From an uncultured Poribacteria bacterium (GTDB lineage Bacteria; Poribacteria; WGA-4E; WGA-3G), in contig OY282383.1 in the NCBI GenBank assembly GCA_958295855.1, positions 3,080,481-3,144,480 of the forward strand: 64,000 nucleotides of DNA, in the 5' to 3' direction. The stretch's first letter is position 1. Each line of letters begins with the position of its first letter. This document shows, in pieces, positions 26,687-36,300 of this stretch. The position numbers and the translations under genes were made by a program. The notes beneath the pieces were generated by a model that did not search any database, was not told where the DNA came from, and worked only from the letters and a program-made list of their open reading frames with translations.

Positions 26687-27624
26687 ATGATGCAAATGAG
26701 TGCAGGTGAAGATAGGGGCTGTGATAAGATGCACATTCTTATTGTGGGGGGTGCGCCCGATGCAGTCAGGCATTTACGCGCCCTCCTTGAACAGAACGGT
26801 TACGAGGTCTCCACAACTTCCAACGGGAATGATGCCCATCTCCAGATAACAGACACAGAGGCACAGGCAGTACTATTGGCATGTCAAGAACCCCCGAAGC
26901 AGAAAGAAGGGGCAACTACAGCCCTAGAAACCGCACAAAATGTCAAAGGCCGCTTAGTTTCAGGTGTAGGGGAAGAAGCGCGATTGGCACTGACTCCTAC
27001 AAGAAAGGCGTTGCGTGGGGATTACGCGTACATCCTGGGTGACAGCCCACAAGTTGTTGAAATCCTTCAAAAAGTGGAGGAGGTTGCAGCTACGAATGCA
27101 ACGGTGCTTATTCAGGGAGAAACAGGGACCGGCAAAGAGTTGGTCGCGCGTGCCTTACACAGAAACAGCCCTCGTTCGGCAGAGGAGATGGCTATCGTTA
27201 ACTGCGCCGCGATTCCGGAGCAACTATTGGAGAGTGAACTGTTTGGGCATGAGAAAGGTGCCTATACCGACGCGATAACGCAACACATCGGTAAGTTTGA
27301 AAGAGCACACAACAGTACGCTGTTCTTTGATGAAATCGGAGAGATGCCGCTTCGCCTTCAACCGAAGTTGTTACGGGCAATTCAGGAACGTCAAATTGAA
27401 CGCCTCGACGGCACGAGGACGATTCCGTTGGATATCCGAATTGTGGTGGCCACTAACCGCGACCTTCAACAAGAGGTTAAAAATGGCACCTTTCGCGAAG
27501 ACCTTTATTATCGGTTGAATGTGGTTTCTCTCTCGCTGCCGCCGTTGCGGGAGAGGCGAGAAGACATTCGCATGCTCGCGGCACACTTTGTGCAAAAGCA
27601 CTGCCAAGACACCGGACAATCCCT
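26687..27624 (+). pseudogene. Sigma-54 activator gene, 5' part (pseudo-receiver and AAA core)
   Basis: AAAGGAA precedes the ATG. Residues 15-75 look like a receiver domain (MHILIVGGAPDAVRHLRALLEQ) that lacks the acidic pair and the phosphorylated Asp. The AAA core has Walker A GETGTGKE, Walker B LFFDEIGEM and arginine-containing REDLYYRLNV. The loop that contacts sigma-54, normally GAFTGA, reads GAYTDA. After HFVQKHCQDTGQSL the gene runs into antisense tnpA; translation would continue 53 out-of-family residues to 27784. The true 3' end is at 20335-20713. Reconstructed length is about 438 residues, normal for the family. Intact in the inferred circle, broken here. Confidence 0.82.
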
Positions 27625-28052
27625 GCCGAATCGTGCGAGTCTAGCCCGATGGGCGACCACAACTCGGAGTTTATCGCCGCACAGGACTCTGTCCAATATC
27701 CTCTGGAGTCCTTTTCGCTTGAAGTTGATGCCACTGCCGAAGTCTTGGATAACCTCCGCTTCAGGGTACCTTTCCTGCATGTAGGCGACTTGCGCGGCGA
27801 GGGCGTCCGCCTGCGCTTTTCCGCTGACTCGACAGTAGCAAATGGTAGAAATGTCTGGTTGACGTTGAGCATCAACAAACTTATGGACATCGTAGTGGTA
27901 TCTGCCCCGCAAAGCGGGGTAAATACCTAAAGCCGATGCCCGCCTCCAGTGCGCACGCAGTCGATTTCGCCGCGGGCTTCCATCCTGCGAAGGTGCTCGA
28001 TGGAAATATCCAACACCTGCGCAGCCTTTTGTGGTGACATTAGGTGATTCAT
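27625..28052 (-). pseudogene. tnpA: IS607 serine recombinase tnpA, 5' part, itself broken by an F1 repeat
   Basis: The ATG at 28052 starts MNHLMSPQKAAQVLDIS, a MerR-like DNA-binding domain, and stops after TGGGHRL at 27927. An F1 palindrome follows and then, in another frame, YDVHKFVDAQ and the catalytic core CYCRVSGKAQAD (nucleophile Ser) through AHRARLARFG. Relatives read GGHRxYDVHKF without a break, so F1 inserted exactly between DNA-binding and catalytic domains. The gene then ends at the junction with the activator gene (27624/27625); the rest is at 20122-20334. Two separate lesions make it inactive. Confidence 0.82.
27897..27927. repeat. F1 palindromic element disrupting tnpA
   Basis: GGTATCT, core GCCCCGCAAAGCGGGG, TAAATACC. 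The insertion creates a stop codon and a frame shift between the HTH and catalytic parts of tnpA. Confidence 0.88.
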
Positions 28053-28058
28053 ACCTAC

Positions 28059-28087
28059 ATCATACCACAGTTATTTCGCTTTGTCAA
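28059..28087 (-). promoter_or_regulatory. Consensus promoter of the IS607-like element
   Basis: On the minus strand TTGACA (28087-28082), 17-bp spacer, TATGAT (28064-28059), only six bases before the tnpA ATG at 28052, so the transcript would be leaderless or nearly so. Confidence 0.75.
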
Positions 28088-28198
28088 CTAAAAACGATAG
28101 TTATACCGATTTACTCGGATTTTCAGCGTATAGCACTCATCTCCGTATGTAAATCAAATCCCCAACTCAAGTTGGGGCCTCGCGCAACAAGTTTAAGG

Positions 28199-29233
28199 TT
28201 AGATTCGCACGGTTTGTCCTGTCTCCGAAGAGCGCATGGCAGCATCGTAAACCTGCATGACCTTTCGGATTTCCGCGGGTTTAACAGCTAACTCTGCCCC
28301 TTTGTTCAGCACATCTGCGATGTTCTGATAGTAGGATTTCCATGTATTACGTACACTTTCAACGACAAGTTCGCGGGGTTTGCCACCTGCCTCTGTCCAG
28401 ACTTTAGCGTAGTTGGCGGGATCTTCCTCTGCAGAATCAATATCTCCTGCTACCATCGGCCCCTCCTGCGGGTCCAAACCGTATTTGATTAAGCCGCCCA
28501 AGTCACCGACAACGTACCACCGCGGTTTCTCCGCTTTGGCAAGGTTGCCGATCTCAATTTGATAGCGCACGTCGTTCTCAAATTTAATGATGAGGTTCGC
28601 GTAGTTGCCGATATCAATGTCCCATTTCGGGTTATAGTGAACATCACAAAAGACAGATTCGACAGGGGCTTGCACCAATTGCAGTGCCTGATCGACGAAG
28701 TGGGCGGGCCAGTCGTAGAGTATGCCACCGCTCTGACTTTTGACCCCCCGCCAGCCGCGCGGCGGGCCGTAGCGCATAATTGCCACTTGGAAGAGGTAAG
28801 GTGTTCCGAGTAAGCCGTCGGCGATAACCTTTTTGACGGTGAGGTAATCCCAATCCCACCGTCGGTTGTGAAAGACGCTGAGCAGCACGTTATTCCGTTG
28901 GCTGGCAGCAATCATTGCGTCTGCTTCCTCAGTATTCATCGCCATAATTTTATCTGTGACGAGGTGCTTGCCGGCATCCATCGCTTGGATGGCAAGTTCG
29001 GCATGGGTATCATGCGGTGTGGCTAATACGACGAGCTCGACAGCATCATCTGCGAGGACTTCGTCAATCGTTTGATACATCTGTGCCTGGGGGTATGCCT
29101 CGCGTGCGGTGGCACGCCGTTCGGCATCTCGCGTTGCGATGGCGTAAAGATTCAACCCATCTGCCAAGCCGACAAGATAGGAATGAAAGGCGCGGCCAGC
29201 GTATCCGTAGCCAATAACAGCAGTATTTATCAT
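28199..29233 (-). CDS. Gfo/Idh/MocA-family oxidoreductase
   Basis: 344 residues. N-terminal Rossmann fold with INTAVIGYGYAGRAFHSYL, then AIATRDAERR and VVLATPHDTHAELAIQAMDAGKHLVTDK, where the family EKP motif is replaced by DKIM. The C-terminal GFO_IDH_MocA_C-like half contains RRWDWDYLTVKK and YDWPAHFVDQAL, a pattern seen in the sugar/inositol dehydrogenase group. Cytoplasmic NAD(P)-dependent oxidation of a sugar or cyclitol is likely; substrate unknown. The change of Lys position in the catalytic motif should be noted. Single gene; the next gene upstream on the strand is 80 bp away. Confidence 0.87.
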   Translation of the reverse strand: MINTAVIGYGYAGRAFHSYLVGLADGLNLYAIATRDAERRATAREAYPQAQMYQTIDEVLADDAVELVVLATPHDTHAELAIQAMDAGKHLVTDKIMAMNTEEADAMIAASQRNNVLLSVFHNRRWDWDYLTVKKVIADGLLGTPYLFQVAIMRYGPPRGWRGVKSQSGGILYDWPAHFVDQALQLVQAPVESVFCDVHYNPKWDIDIGNYANLIIKFENDVRYQIEIGNLAKAEKPRWYVVGDLGGLIKYGLDPQEGPMVAGDIDSAEEDPANYAKVWTEAGGKPRELVVESVRNTWKSYYQNIADVLNKGAELAVKPAEIRKVMQVYDAAMRSSETGQTVRI

Positions 29234-29313
29234 ATCATTTCAACATTGGCATGCAAGCTTCGCCAATATTCTCCTTTTTAACGTTCCGATGTGAGCGGCA
29301 GAGCAGAGTCTAC

Positions 29314-30135
29314 CTACTCCTTTCGTTTATCATTCAGGGTCCAATCGTAGTCCAGGTAGCGAAATTTAACCTTTTCCGTTGCCAGAAATTCAGCATCTTC
29401 GGTGGGCAGGTAATCCGCGAGGAAATCCGCTACGCCTGCGTAGCCCTCTGTAAAATCGTCCTCATACCACTTGAAAATTTTCGAGAGGTACACTCGGCGT
29501 TCGCCGCGGTCTAACCGCACCCTGTCTGGGTTCTGAACAAAGCGGAGCGTGGCAGTTTCAAGGTGTTCCTCAATTGTTTCTGCGGAAAACGCTCGGTTTT
29601 CAAGGGCAGGGCATCCGAGGGATGCACAAACAAGCACGAAGTGAACACGCGCATCAACAAATTCTGCGCGGATAATGTCGTGTTCAATTTGATTGAGTGT
29701 ATAAGTTTTGCCTGCGACCTGGAATTTGAGGCGATAAAAAAACCCGCCGAACAGTTTGATTTTTCGGACGCTCGTTGTAGGGTAGTGGTCGATGACACCT
29801 TTAATAACAAGCGCGTTGTAGGCATTAATCCAAAACGCCAACTGCGCGTTGTAGGACAATTCCGCAGGGTTCGCGACAGCCAATAGGTCCAGATAAGCCT
29901 CTAGTTTTTCGGGCATCGCTTTCAGTTTCGCATAATCGACTCTGCCTTCTTCATCAACGTGTTCTTGCAAGACTTGGTTGAACAACTCATGTGAAAAGGC
30001 GGCACCGTTTTCTGGCTGCAGGTCGCGCGAATCTGCTTCGACCCGGAACCAATAGAGAAACAGTACACTGAATAGAGATAAGAGAAGGAGGGATGCAACA
30101 AACAGGGTGCGGTTTTTCATTATTGATGGCCTCAT
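29314..30135 (-). CDS. DUF547-domain protein, membrane-anchored or secreted
   Basis: 273 residues. An N-terminal hydrophobic helix (about 8-26, TLFVASLLLLSLFSVLFLYW) acts as a signal or anchor. The DUF547 core shows LAFWINAYNALVIKGVIDHYP, the Asn/Tyr signature, then HDIIRAEFVDARVHFVLVCASLGCP with the family's Cys, and FKWYEDDF. DUF547 proteins resemble a papain-like or transglutaminase-like fold by prediction, with no settled activity. Its start overlaps the stop of the enolase-superfamily gene as ATGA, suggesting translational coupling; an alternative ATG at 30120 has GAGG upstream. Confidence 0.85.
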   Translation of the reverse strand: MRPSIMKNRTLFVASLLLLSLFSVLFLYWFRVEADSRDLQPENGAAFSHELFNQVLQEHVDEEGRVDYAKLKAMPEKLEAYLDLLAVANPAELSYNAQLAFWINAYNALVIKGVIDHYPTTSVRKIKLFGGFFYRLKFQVAGKTYTLNQIEHDIIRAEFVDARVHFVLVCASLGCPALENRAFSAETIEEHLETATLRFVQNPDRVRLDRGERRVYLSKIFKWYEDDFTEGYAGVADFLADYLPTEDAEFLATEKVKFRYLDYDWTLNDKRKE

Positions 30136-31211
30136 GCATACTTTTCCAATACGTCTCGGTTGATGTCAATTCCTAACCCGGGTGCTTGCGGGACGTTAAC
30201 ATATCCGTCAACAGCATGTATCGGTTGCTTTGCCAGCTCAGTACGGAGTCCATTTTCGGTCATATCAAACTCCAACAGTGAGGGGATTGGCTTAAGTGCT
30301 TGCGGTGCATCTGGGAGCGTGGCTTGCCAGTGCAGCGTCGCTGCGAGGCGAATGCTACTGCCCCACATGTGCGGTAGCACCCGAACGTAGTTAGCACTTG
30401 CCATGGCGGCGATTTTTCGGCATTCTGTGAAGCCGCCCGCGATGCTCACATCCGGTTGCACGATATCCACTCCGCGTTGCTGGAGCAGGTCGCGGAATGC
30501 CCAGCGGCCCTGCAACATTTCACCGCCGGCAACTCGCACCTTCAGTGCGTGTCGGATTTCACGATAGCCTGCGACATCGTCGGTGGTAATTGGCTCCTCA
30601 TACCAAAAGAGCCCGTAGTCTGCAAGTTGTTGTCCAACGTCAATGGCAGTGCCGACATCGTAGCCACAATTTGCATCGACGGCGAAGAGGGTATTGTCCC
30701 CAATGGCGCGGCGGACAGCGGCGACGTTCTTCACATCGTAAGCATCACCGAAACCGATTTTCATCTTGACAGCAGGGAATCCCGCATCGACGTAGCCTTT
30801 CGCCTCGTCCATCAACGCTTGCGTTATGTCCTGTTTTTCTTTCTTGAAAAGTCCACTTGCGTAAGCGGGAATTTTCAGGCGGAATGCGCCCCCGAGCAGT
30901 TGGTAGATGGGCATATCCAATGCTTTGCCCATGATGTCCCACAGCGCGATGTCTACGCCGCTCGAGGCACCTATATTTCCGCGCAGTGCTTCCCAGATAC
31001 GCTCTGTTTCAAACGGCGAGTGTCCAATCAGATACGTTTCAATTGCTGATGTAGATGGGACGCTGATGCCTTCGCCCCAGCCGGTAATCCCCGCATCCGT
31101 GCGAATTTCAACAACAACGGCAGTGCGCGTTTTCGTCCAGCCGCGTGCGTTGGCAAAGGGTTCAATGAGTGGATAGCGTAAATTGTAGCTCTTAACGTCT
31201 GTAATTTTCAT
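30132..31211 (-). CDS. Enolase-superfamily enzyme (mandelate racemase/muconate lactonizing type)
   Basis: 359 residues. Capping domain first, then a barrel with the KxK base pair in VKMKIGFG (about 165), metal ligands in VDANCGYD, WYEEPI and GGEM, and the late acid/base His in VLPHMWG. This pattern fits sugar-acid dehydratases or epimerases of the MR/MLE group; the His after the third metal ligand favours the mandelate-racemase-like branch. Substrate is unknown. It lies upstream of, and overlaps by four bases, the DUF547 gene; with the Gfo/Idh oxidoreductase further on, a sugar or cyclitol catabolic set is plausible. Confidence 0.87.
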   Translation of the reverse strand: MKITDVKSYNLRYPLIEPFANARGWTKTRTAVVVEIRTDAGITGWGEGISVPSTSAIETYLIGHSPFETERIWEALRGNIGASSGVDIALWDIMGKALDMPIYQLLGGAFRLKIPAYASGLFKKEKQDITQALMDEAKGYVDAGFPAVKMKIGFGDAYDVKNVAAVRRAIGDNTLFAVDANCGYDVGTAIDVGQQLADYGLFWYEEPITTDDVAGYREIRHALKVRVAGGEMLQGRWAFRDLLQQRGVDIVQPDVSIAGGFTECRKIAAMASANYVRVLPHMWGSSIRLAATLHWQATLPDAPQALKPIPSLLEFDMTENGLRTELAKQPIHAVDGYVNVPQAPGLGIDINRDVLEKYA

Positions 31212-31504
31212 AATTTCGGGAGTCTGTGGGCTATAGTTTTAAACTGCACATCTTGATAGAAGTTTACAAATTATACCTATTCTATCACAGACGCACGTTT
31301 TTTGCAGAAAAAAAAGAGGTAAAGTTTTTCGCAGTGGTACTTTCGCACTCAGGTGCTGAACACCTCGTCGTCGCCATCCAAAATCCTGTGAATCCGTTGT
31401 TCACCACTATAGTAAGCCTAGGGGGCGGACACGGGGCTTTGCCCTAATCATCTTTTTCAGTAAGTCATCACGCATCCTCAAAATCTACACGCAAGAGGCT
31501 CCAT

Positions 31505-32929
31505 TCAAATATCTGTACGAAAGAATTTGAGAAACGCGACGGTTGTCGACACCACCGCAAAGAAACAGAGCAGCAGCACATCCACCACAGAACGCCGGAG
31601 CGTCTCCCCTAAGGGTGCAGTCTCCAAGGGGGATGGCTGTGTGATTTTTTTAACCATGTCGGCAATTGAGTCGTGCCATTGAAAACCTGAAATTTTGCTG
31701 AACACATCCGTGTCAAGTTTATCCCAATAGCGAGCTCCTGCTTGAAAGTAGTCGTCTCTTTTTTCCTTTCCGGTCTGCGTCAAGTTTGTGGCAAGGTGGA
31801 TTAAGGAAGACGTTGGCGTAATTCGAGAAAGCGTTTCGCCAATCTGTTCTTGTCGTTCTATCTCACGTCTGTAATCCCGGTCAAGTTTACTCGCATAGTT
31901 TTGGAATTTCGATCGATATTCCTCTTCAAATGGTTTCATGAGCTCCTTAAGTTTTTCTGGCGGTACCAACATTATTGAAAGCGTCTGGCCGTTCCGTTGT
32001 GTCTCGAGTGGCTCGGCATGTTCCATCATTATTCTCATTTTTTCCTTTTCAAGATCTGCACTGAGATTGTCTTGCATCGCTTTCTTTTTCATATAGACGC
32101 TCTGCGCGGTTCGTGTTGGGGCGATAACCCTCGCGGCAAGAAACCCAAGGCGCGGGGTAATCAGCACGGCAAACACCCACACCGTAAAGGCGACAATAAG
32201 TGCCGTTTTGACACTGTCTAAGTAGGTGGAAATCACCGTTCCGAGCGCGAAAAATACGCCAATGTAGAGCAATGAGACGAGGGTAAGACTGAATACGCGT
32301 GGAAAAATGTCGGGGGCACCGAGAGGAAACCCTTGCCAAACTAGTATAAGCAAGCCGAATAGAAACGACACTAAAAATGGTACGACGAACACAAGGTATC
32401 CGCCAATCAACTTGCTCCATAAGAAGAGGTCGCGCGGCAGTGCATTGGCTAAGGTAATCCGTAACGTTCCTGCTTCTCTCTCCCCGGCAACGGCATCAAA
32501 CGTAAACAGGAGCGCGAGCAGGCTGAAAACGGTGCCTATTACAAACAGAAAATCAAGATGGCCCAAAAGATAGGACAGCGGTGAGGCGACTAAAGCGGCG
32601 GGGCCCTGGGTTACCCCATTGCGTGTCATACCGAGATAACTCGGCAGTGCGGTCTCTAATCCATTCGCGAAGACGCTCAAGGCTGTCGGTTTGAGAAAGA
32701 GCTTGGAAACCTCAACCTCTGGTGCCAGTTGCTTCGCCGGGTTCTCTGTCGTTTCTTCAATGTGTGCCAGCTTAACGGATTCTTGATAGTCAACCAAGTT
32801 TTGGCGATAATTTCGATAATTGATAGAAAGGGTGAGCGGAATGAGCAAGACACACATCAAAAGGAGTGCGACAAACCGGACACTCAGAATATGATGCTGA
32901 ATCTCTTTTTGAATTAAAGTTATTAACAT
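31505..32929 (-). CDS. ABC-2 type permease with large periplasmic insertion (NosY/DUF3526-like)
   Basis: 474 residues. One N-terminal helix (about 20-38), a periplasmic stretch, then five further helices between about 125 and 275 (FLFVIGTVFSLLALLFTFDAV, YLVFVVPFLVSFLFGLLIL, VSLLYIGVFFALGTVIS, ALIVAFTVWVFAVLI), with the cue AGEREAGTLRITLANALPR typical of ABC-2 permeases. A helical soluble insertion (about 290-430) precedes a last C-terminal helix. Probably an exporter permease; no ATPase gene is adjacent. TAACATTAAGG region just upstream shows no strong ribosome site. Downstream of the restriction-modification genes on the same strand. Confidence 0.85.
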   Translation of the reverse strand: MLITLIQKEIQHHILSVRFVALLLMCVLLIPLTLSINYRNYRQNLVDYQESVKLAHIEETTENPAKQLAPEVEVSKLFLKPTALSVFANGLETALPSYLGMTRNGVTQGPAALVASPLSYLLGHLDFLFVIGTVFSLLALLFTFDAVAGEREAGTLRITLANALPRDLFLWSKLIGGYLVFVVPFLVSFLFGLLILVWQGFPLGAPDIFPRVFSLTLVSLLYIGVFFALGTVISTYLDSVKTALIVAFTVWVFAVLITPRLGFLAARVIAPTRTAQSVYMKKKAMQDNLSADLEKEKMRIMMEHAEPLETQRNGQTLSIMLVPPEKLKELMKPFEEEYRSKFQNYASKLDRDYRREIERQEQIGETLSRITPTSSLIHLATNLTQTGKEKRDDYFQAGARYWDKLDTDVFSKISGFQWHDSIADMVKKITQPSPLETAPLGETLRRSVVDVLLLCFFAVVSTTVAFLKFFRTDI

Positions 32930-33003
32930 TAAGGCATATCCATTTCTATGGAAGTCTTGTAAAAAGGGTATCAGAGGAAACGGAGGAAGGAAATGGCTAT
33001 TGT

Positions 33004-33225
33004 TTATGAGGCTTTTTTTTGATGATCGGAAATGATTTTCCCTAAAGCTCTCAAGGCTTCGTTGACAGATTTGGCATCGGGGAACATCTTGGCTACATCC
33101 TCATCAAGCCGGACCAGGTTTGTGTCCGCGTAGTATCGCTGCGCGTATTTCCGCCGAACCCCTTCGCTGAAATCATATTCATCGAGCATCTCCGGATCAG
33201 ATTGATTTGATATTGAATGATTCAT
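33004..33225 (-). CDS. Small antitoxin-like protein
   Basis: 73 residues. Contains EMLDEYDFSEGVRRKYAQRY, then VRLDEDVAKMFPDAKSVNEALRAL, a layout that is very common in cyanobacteria and other bacteria next to toxin genes (short conserved protein with a ribbon-helix-helix-like end). No toxin is found beside it; neighbours are a permease and a restriction-modification gene. It may be an orphan antitoxin. AAGGAAAACC precedes the ATG. Family placement is by resemblance only. Confidence 0.65.
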   Translation of the reverse strand: MNHSISNQSDPEMLDEYDFSEGVRRKYAQRYYADTNLVRLDEDVAKMFPDAKSVNEALRALGKIISDHQKKAS

Positions 33226-33348
33226 AGGTTTTCCTTGGCCTTACGGCTATCCCATTGAAATTCCAGTCCCACGTCTTGTCACCATTCCTGACTGCCTAGT
33301 ACCTCGTTTAAGTATTACACATCTGATAAAAAAAGTCAAGGTCAATTT

Positions 33349-36300
33349 TCATTGGTTGTCGGACGCTAGTGCAGGCAAATTCTTGACAACCTCCACCGTC
33401 TTCAGACTCACGTTGATGACGCGGGCGATGAGCTCTACGATATACCGCGGCGCATCCGCACGATTCGGGTCATTGACAATGCCACTCCGTTTGTCTACTT
33501 TGACGCAATATTGGTTCACCACCCACTCCAGCGCAGAACGGGTACCTAAGCGGTATTCATAAGCTTCCGCAGGGATGCTGTCCAATGTGAGGAAGTCGTT
33601 GTAACGCAGCTGCGTCTTGTCTTTAGAGAGTTTCATTTTTTCCACGCGCCACTCTATTGGCATCCCCGGTGTTTCGATGTATCTCAACTTATCGTATTTT
33701 GGACAAGATTCATAGTTGAGATGGAGCTCTGTTAGCCTCGCGCCTGCGTTGGCAAATCCCCAGAAGTCTTCCGCGAAGGGGATATGCGGCAAGTCGCGCT
33801 TGAGATTCATCTCATACCGCTCACGATAGGCAGGATGGTGCAGGAGTCCATAAGTATAGTGGAAGATGTCCCACTTGCTGATGCTGTCATCGCCGTAATG
33901 GGTTCGGAACTGGGTTAATGCCCAATCGGTGATGTTTTCACGGCGGTTCGTGCCATCCTCATTGTAGGTGTAGAAGGGGAAGCACTGGGAATTGCCTGTG
34001 ATGTGGACATCTGGAATTACATCAACTATCAACACGTGAACAGGTTTGTTGCTTCCAATGCCAGTGACACAAATCACCTGATTTTCTTTTTCAGTTTCCG
34101 GCGTGGGGAAGATGGAAGGAAAAACGTGAACTCTTTGGTTCAGAACGCGATCGAAGAATAGGTTCAATTTTGTGAATGGCCGGTAGAGCGATTGTCGGTT
34201 TTTTGTGTTGGAAAATGCCGCGGTGTGCCGACGCTTCAGTTTTAGTTTCAAGCCTGAGCTCCACTTGATTGATGTTTCATCAGGCACCACAAAATCATCA
34301 ACGTTTGCTGCCTTGTCTTCCCGCCGTTGCCACCTATCCACTTCCGTGTTGTAAGTGTCAATCATTCGCTGAACGTTCTCAGTCAGGGTGTTTCGGTTAA
34401 AGTTGTAAACCCATGCGTCGCGACTCGTTACCACACCGAAACTATAAGTTTTGAAAATCACATCCACCGCCGCGCCTTTGACTGCCTTCGCTTTCTTAGT
34501 TCCCATTGGAATAAAGGTGTCAAACTCGGCGTGGAGCCCTTCGGTGAGCCAGGTATGTCGCGCATCCGGTTGAAGCGGTTTCCATTCAATAGTGCCCACG
34601 TGTTGACGTTGGGTGAGAAAGTCAAACTTCCGTTTTTTGTTCCATAACTCATCGGTGCGATAGTAAAAGATACGGGGTGTTTCCGAGGCATTTCCCTTTT
34701 TCTTCACAAACAGATTGATGCTCACCCCTACCATGATGCCGAACACATTCGCATCGGAGACTTTCACTCCCTTCCTTACATTCCCGCCTAAGTCCAGAAT
34801 GTAAATCTCGTCAAAATCATCTGCGAGGTGCTTCCGCATCCCATCAAACGCGATGCCATCCAGAAAGCCGTTATTTGTCACAAAGGCGACAACGCCTTCC
34901 TCGCCAATCCGGTCCGATGCCCACCGAATTGCCTTCACATACGGGTCCGACAGCGCGTTTTTATTCGTCGCCTTGGAGGCTTGCGAATACGTTTCCCGCA
35001 CGCGCGCATCCATCGTCGCGTATTTCCGATTTTTGTTGTTGTCGTTCTCATTCACCTGCCCCGCGTTGTAAGGCGGGTTGCCGATGACGACAAACATATC
35101 CGCCGCCTTCTGTTTCTCAACGCGTGCTGTGTTTTCGCGCGTGAAGAGTTCTGTCTGGCGTTTCTCAAGCAACTCGAAGGTGTCGGCAAGCGCGAGGCCT
35201 TCAAACGGCAGGTATGTCCCCGTGCGTTGAAAGAACTCCTGCTCAATGTTCAAACTCGCGATGTAATAGGGCAGCAGCATCACCTCGTTGCAATGCAGCT
35301 CGTGGCGGTATTTGTGTTCCAACGCCGTGCCTTGGATGTCCTGCATGAGACGCACGATAAAGTTGCCGGTGCCGACGAACGGATCGATGAGATGCACACC
35401 GGTATCCGAAAGCGACCGGTCGAACTCGGTATTGAGGAGATGCTCAACGCTGTTCACCATGAAGTCCACAATCGGTTGAGGGGTATAGACGATACCGTGT
35501 GTGTCTGCCACATCTTCGGAGAACCCCTGAAAAAACTTCTCATAAAAGGTATTCAGGAAATGCTGTTTTTGGGAGAAGTCTTGGCAGAACGCCGCTGCCT
35601 GCTCAATAGCGAGGTAGAACCGGTCAAGCGGTTTAAGAAACGCGTCCCGGCTCACCGCATGGCGCATGAGGGCGGTACTCACCTTTTCAATCTCACTGGC
35701 AATGATATTTCGGCTCGTAAAGTCCGAACGTTCAAAAACGGTGCGGAAGATGCGTTCGGTGAGGATATGCTGGATGAGCATCTCCTCGACTGCATCCTGT
35801 GACAGGTCTGGGTTAATGGCAGTGCGGCAGATTTGATAGAAATCGGCAAATGCGTTTTGAAACGCTGTATCCGTTTCGTGCCGTTGCTCGATGAGTTCTT
35901 TCAGTTTGCTTGCGAGTGCTGGCACGTGCGCCCTGAAATCGGCGACGGCGGTGTGCCAATTGTCAAGCGCGGCTGGGACATAAGAAAACAGATATTGGAG
36001 TGCAGCAATCAGGCGTGCTGGTTCGGTGATGTCCAGGTCCAGTACGACTTGTCCGTTTTGGTACAAGATGGCGCGCTGTGGCGTTTGAAAGAAGGTGTTC
36101 TCAAGCGGATAGCCTGCGTCCCGTTTTTGCTGCACGGCTTTGAGGAGAGCATCGTGCATATCTTTCGCTTCCCAGTAGGCGAAGGGGAGGCCATACTCGT
36201 CGAGTATCACGCCGTCGAGGACGATGCGGTTTCCCTTGGGGGTGCGCATGGCATATTGTGGGATAAGCGTCGCGTTTACTTGCTTTGCACAGGCATCCAG

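Larger units (their letters stand above)
20335..27624. mobile_element. Circularly permuted 7290-bp insertion in tnpA
   Basis: The right half of the activator gene begins at one end and its left half ends at the other end, while the flanks carry the two halves of tnpA. A CT dinucleotide shared at both junctions (20333-20334 and 27623-27624) allows one crossover that rebuilds both genes in frame. The simplest history is integration of a circle (activator, secreted protein, lamin-tail protein) into tnpA. The mechanism is unproven; an assembly error is the alternative. Confidence 0.65.

Noticed and set aside
20335..27624. Assembly chimera as explanation of the split genes
   Set aside because: Not excluded, but one reciprocal event restoring two reading frames at the same 2-bp point, with no long repeat at the junctions to mislead an assembler, favours a real rearrangement.
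34828..35802. Long plus-strand open frame (324 codons) opposite restriction-modification copy A, and a similar one at 37537-38628 opposite copy B
   Set aside because: Antisense to well-supported genes, Arg/Val-rich with no family resemblance, no ribosome sites; open only because of codon bias on the true strand.
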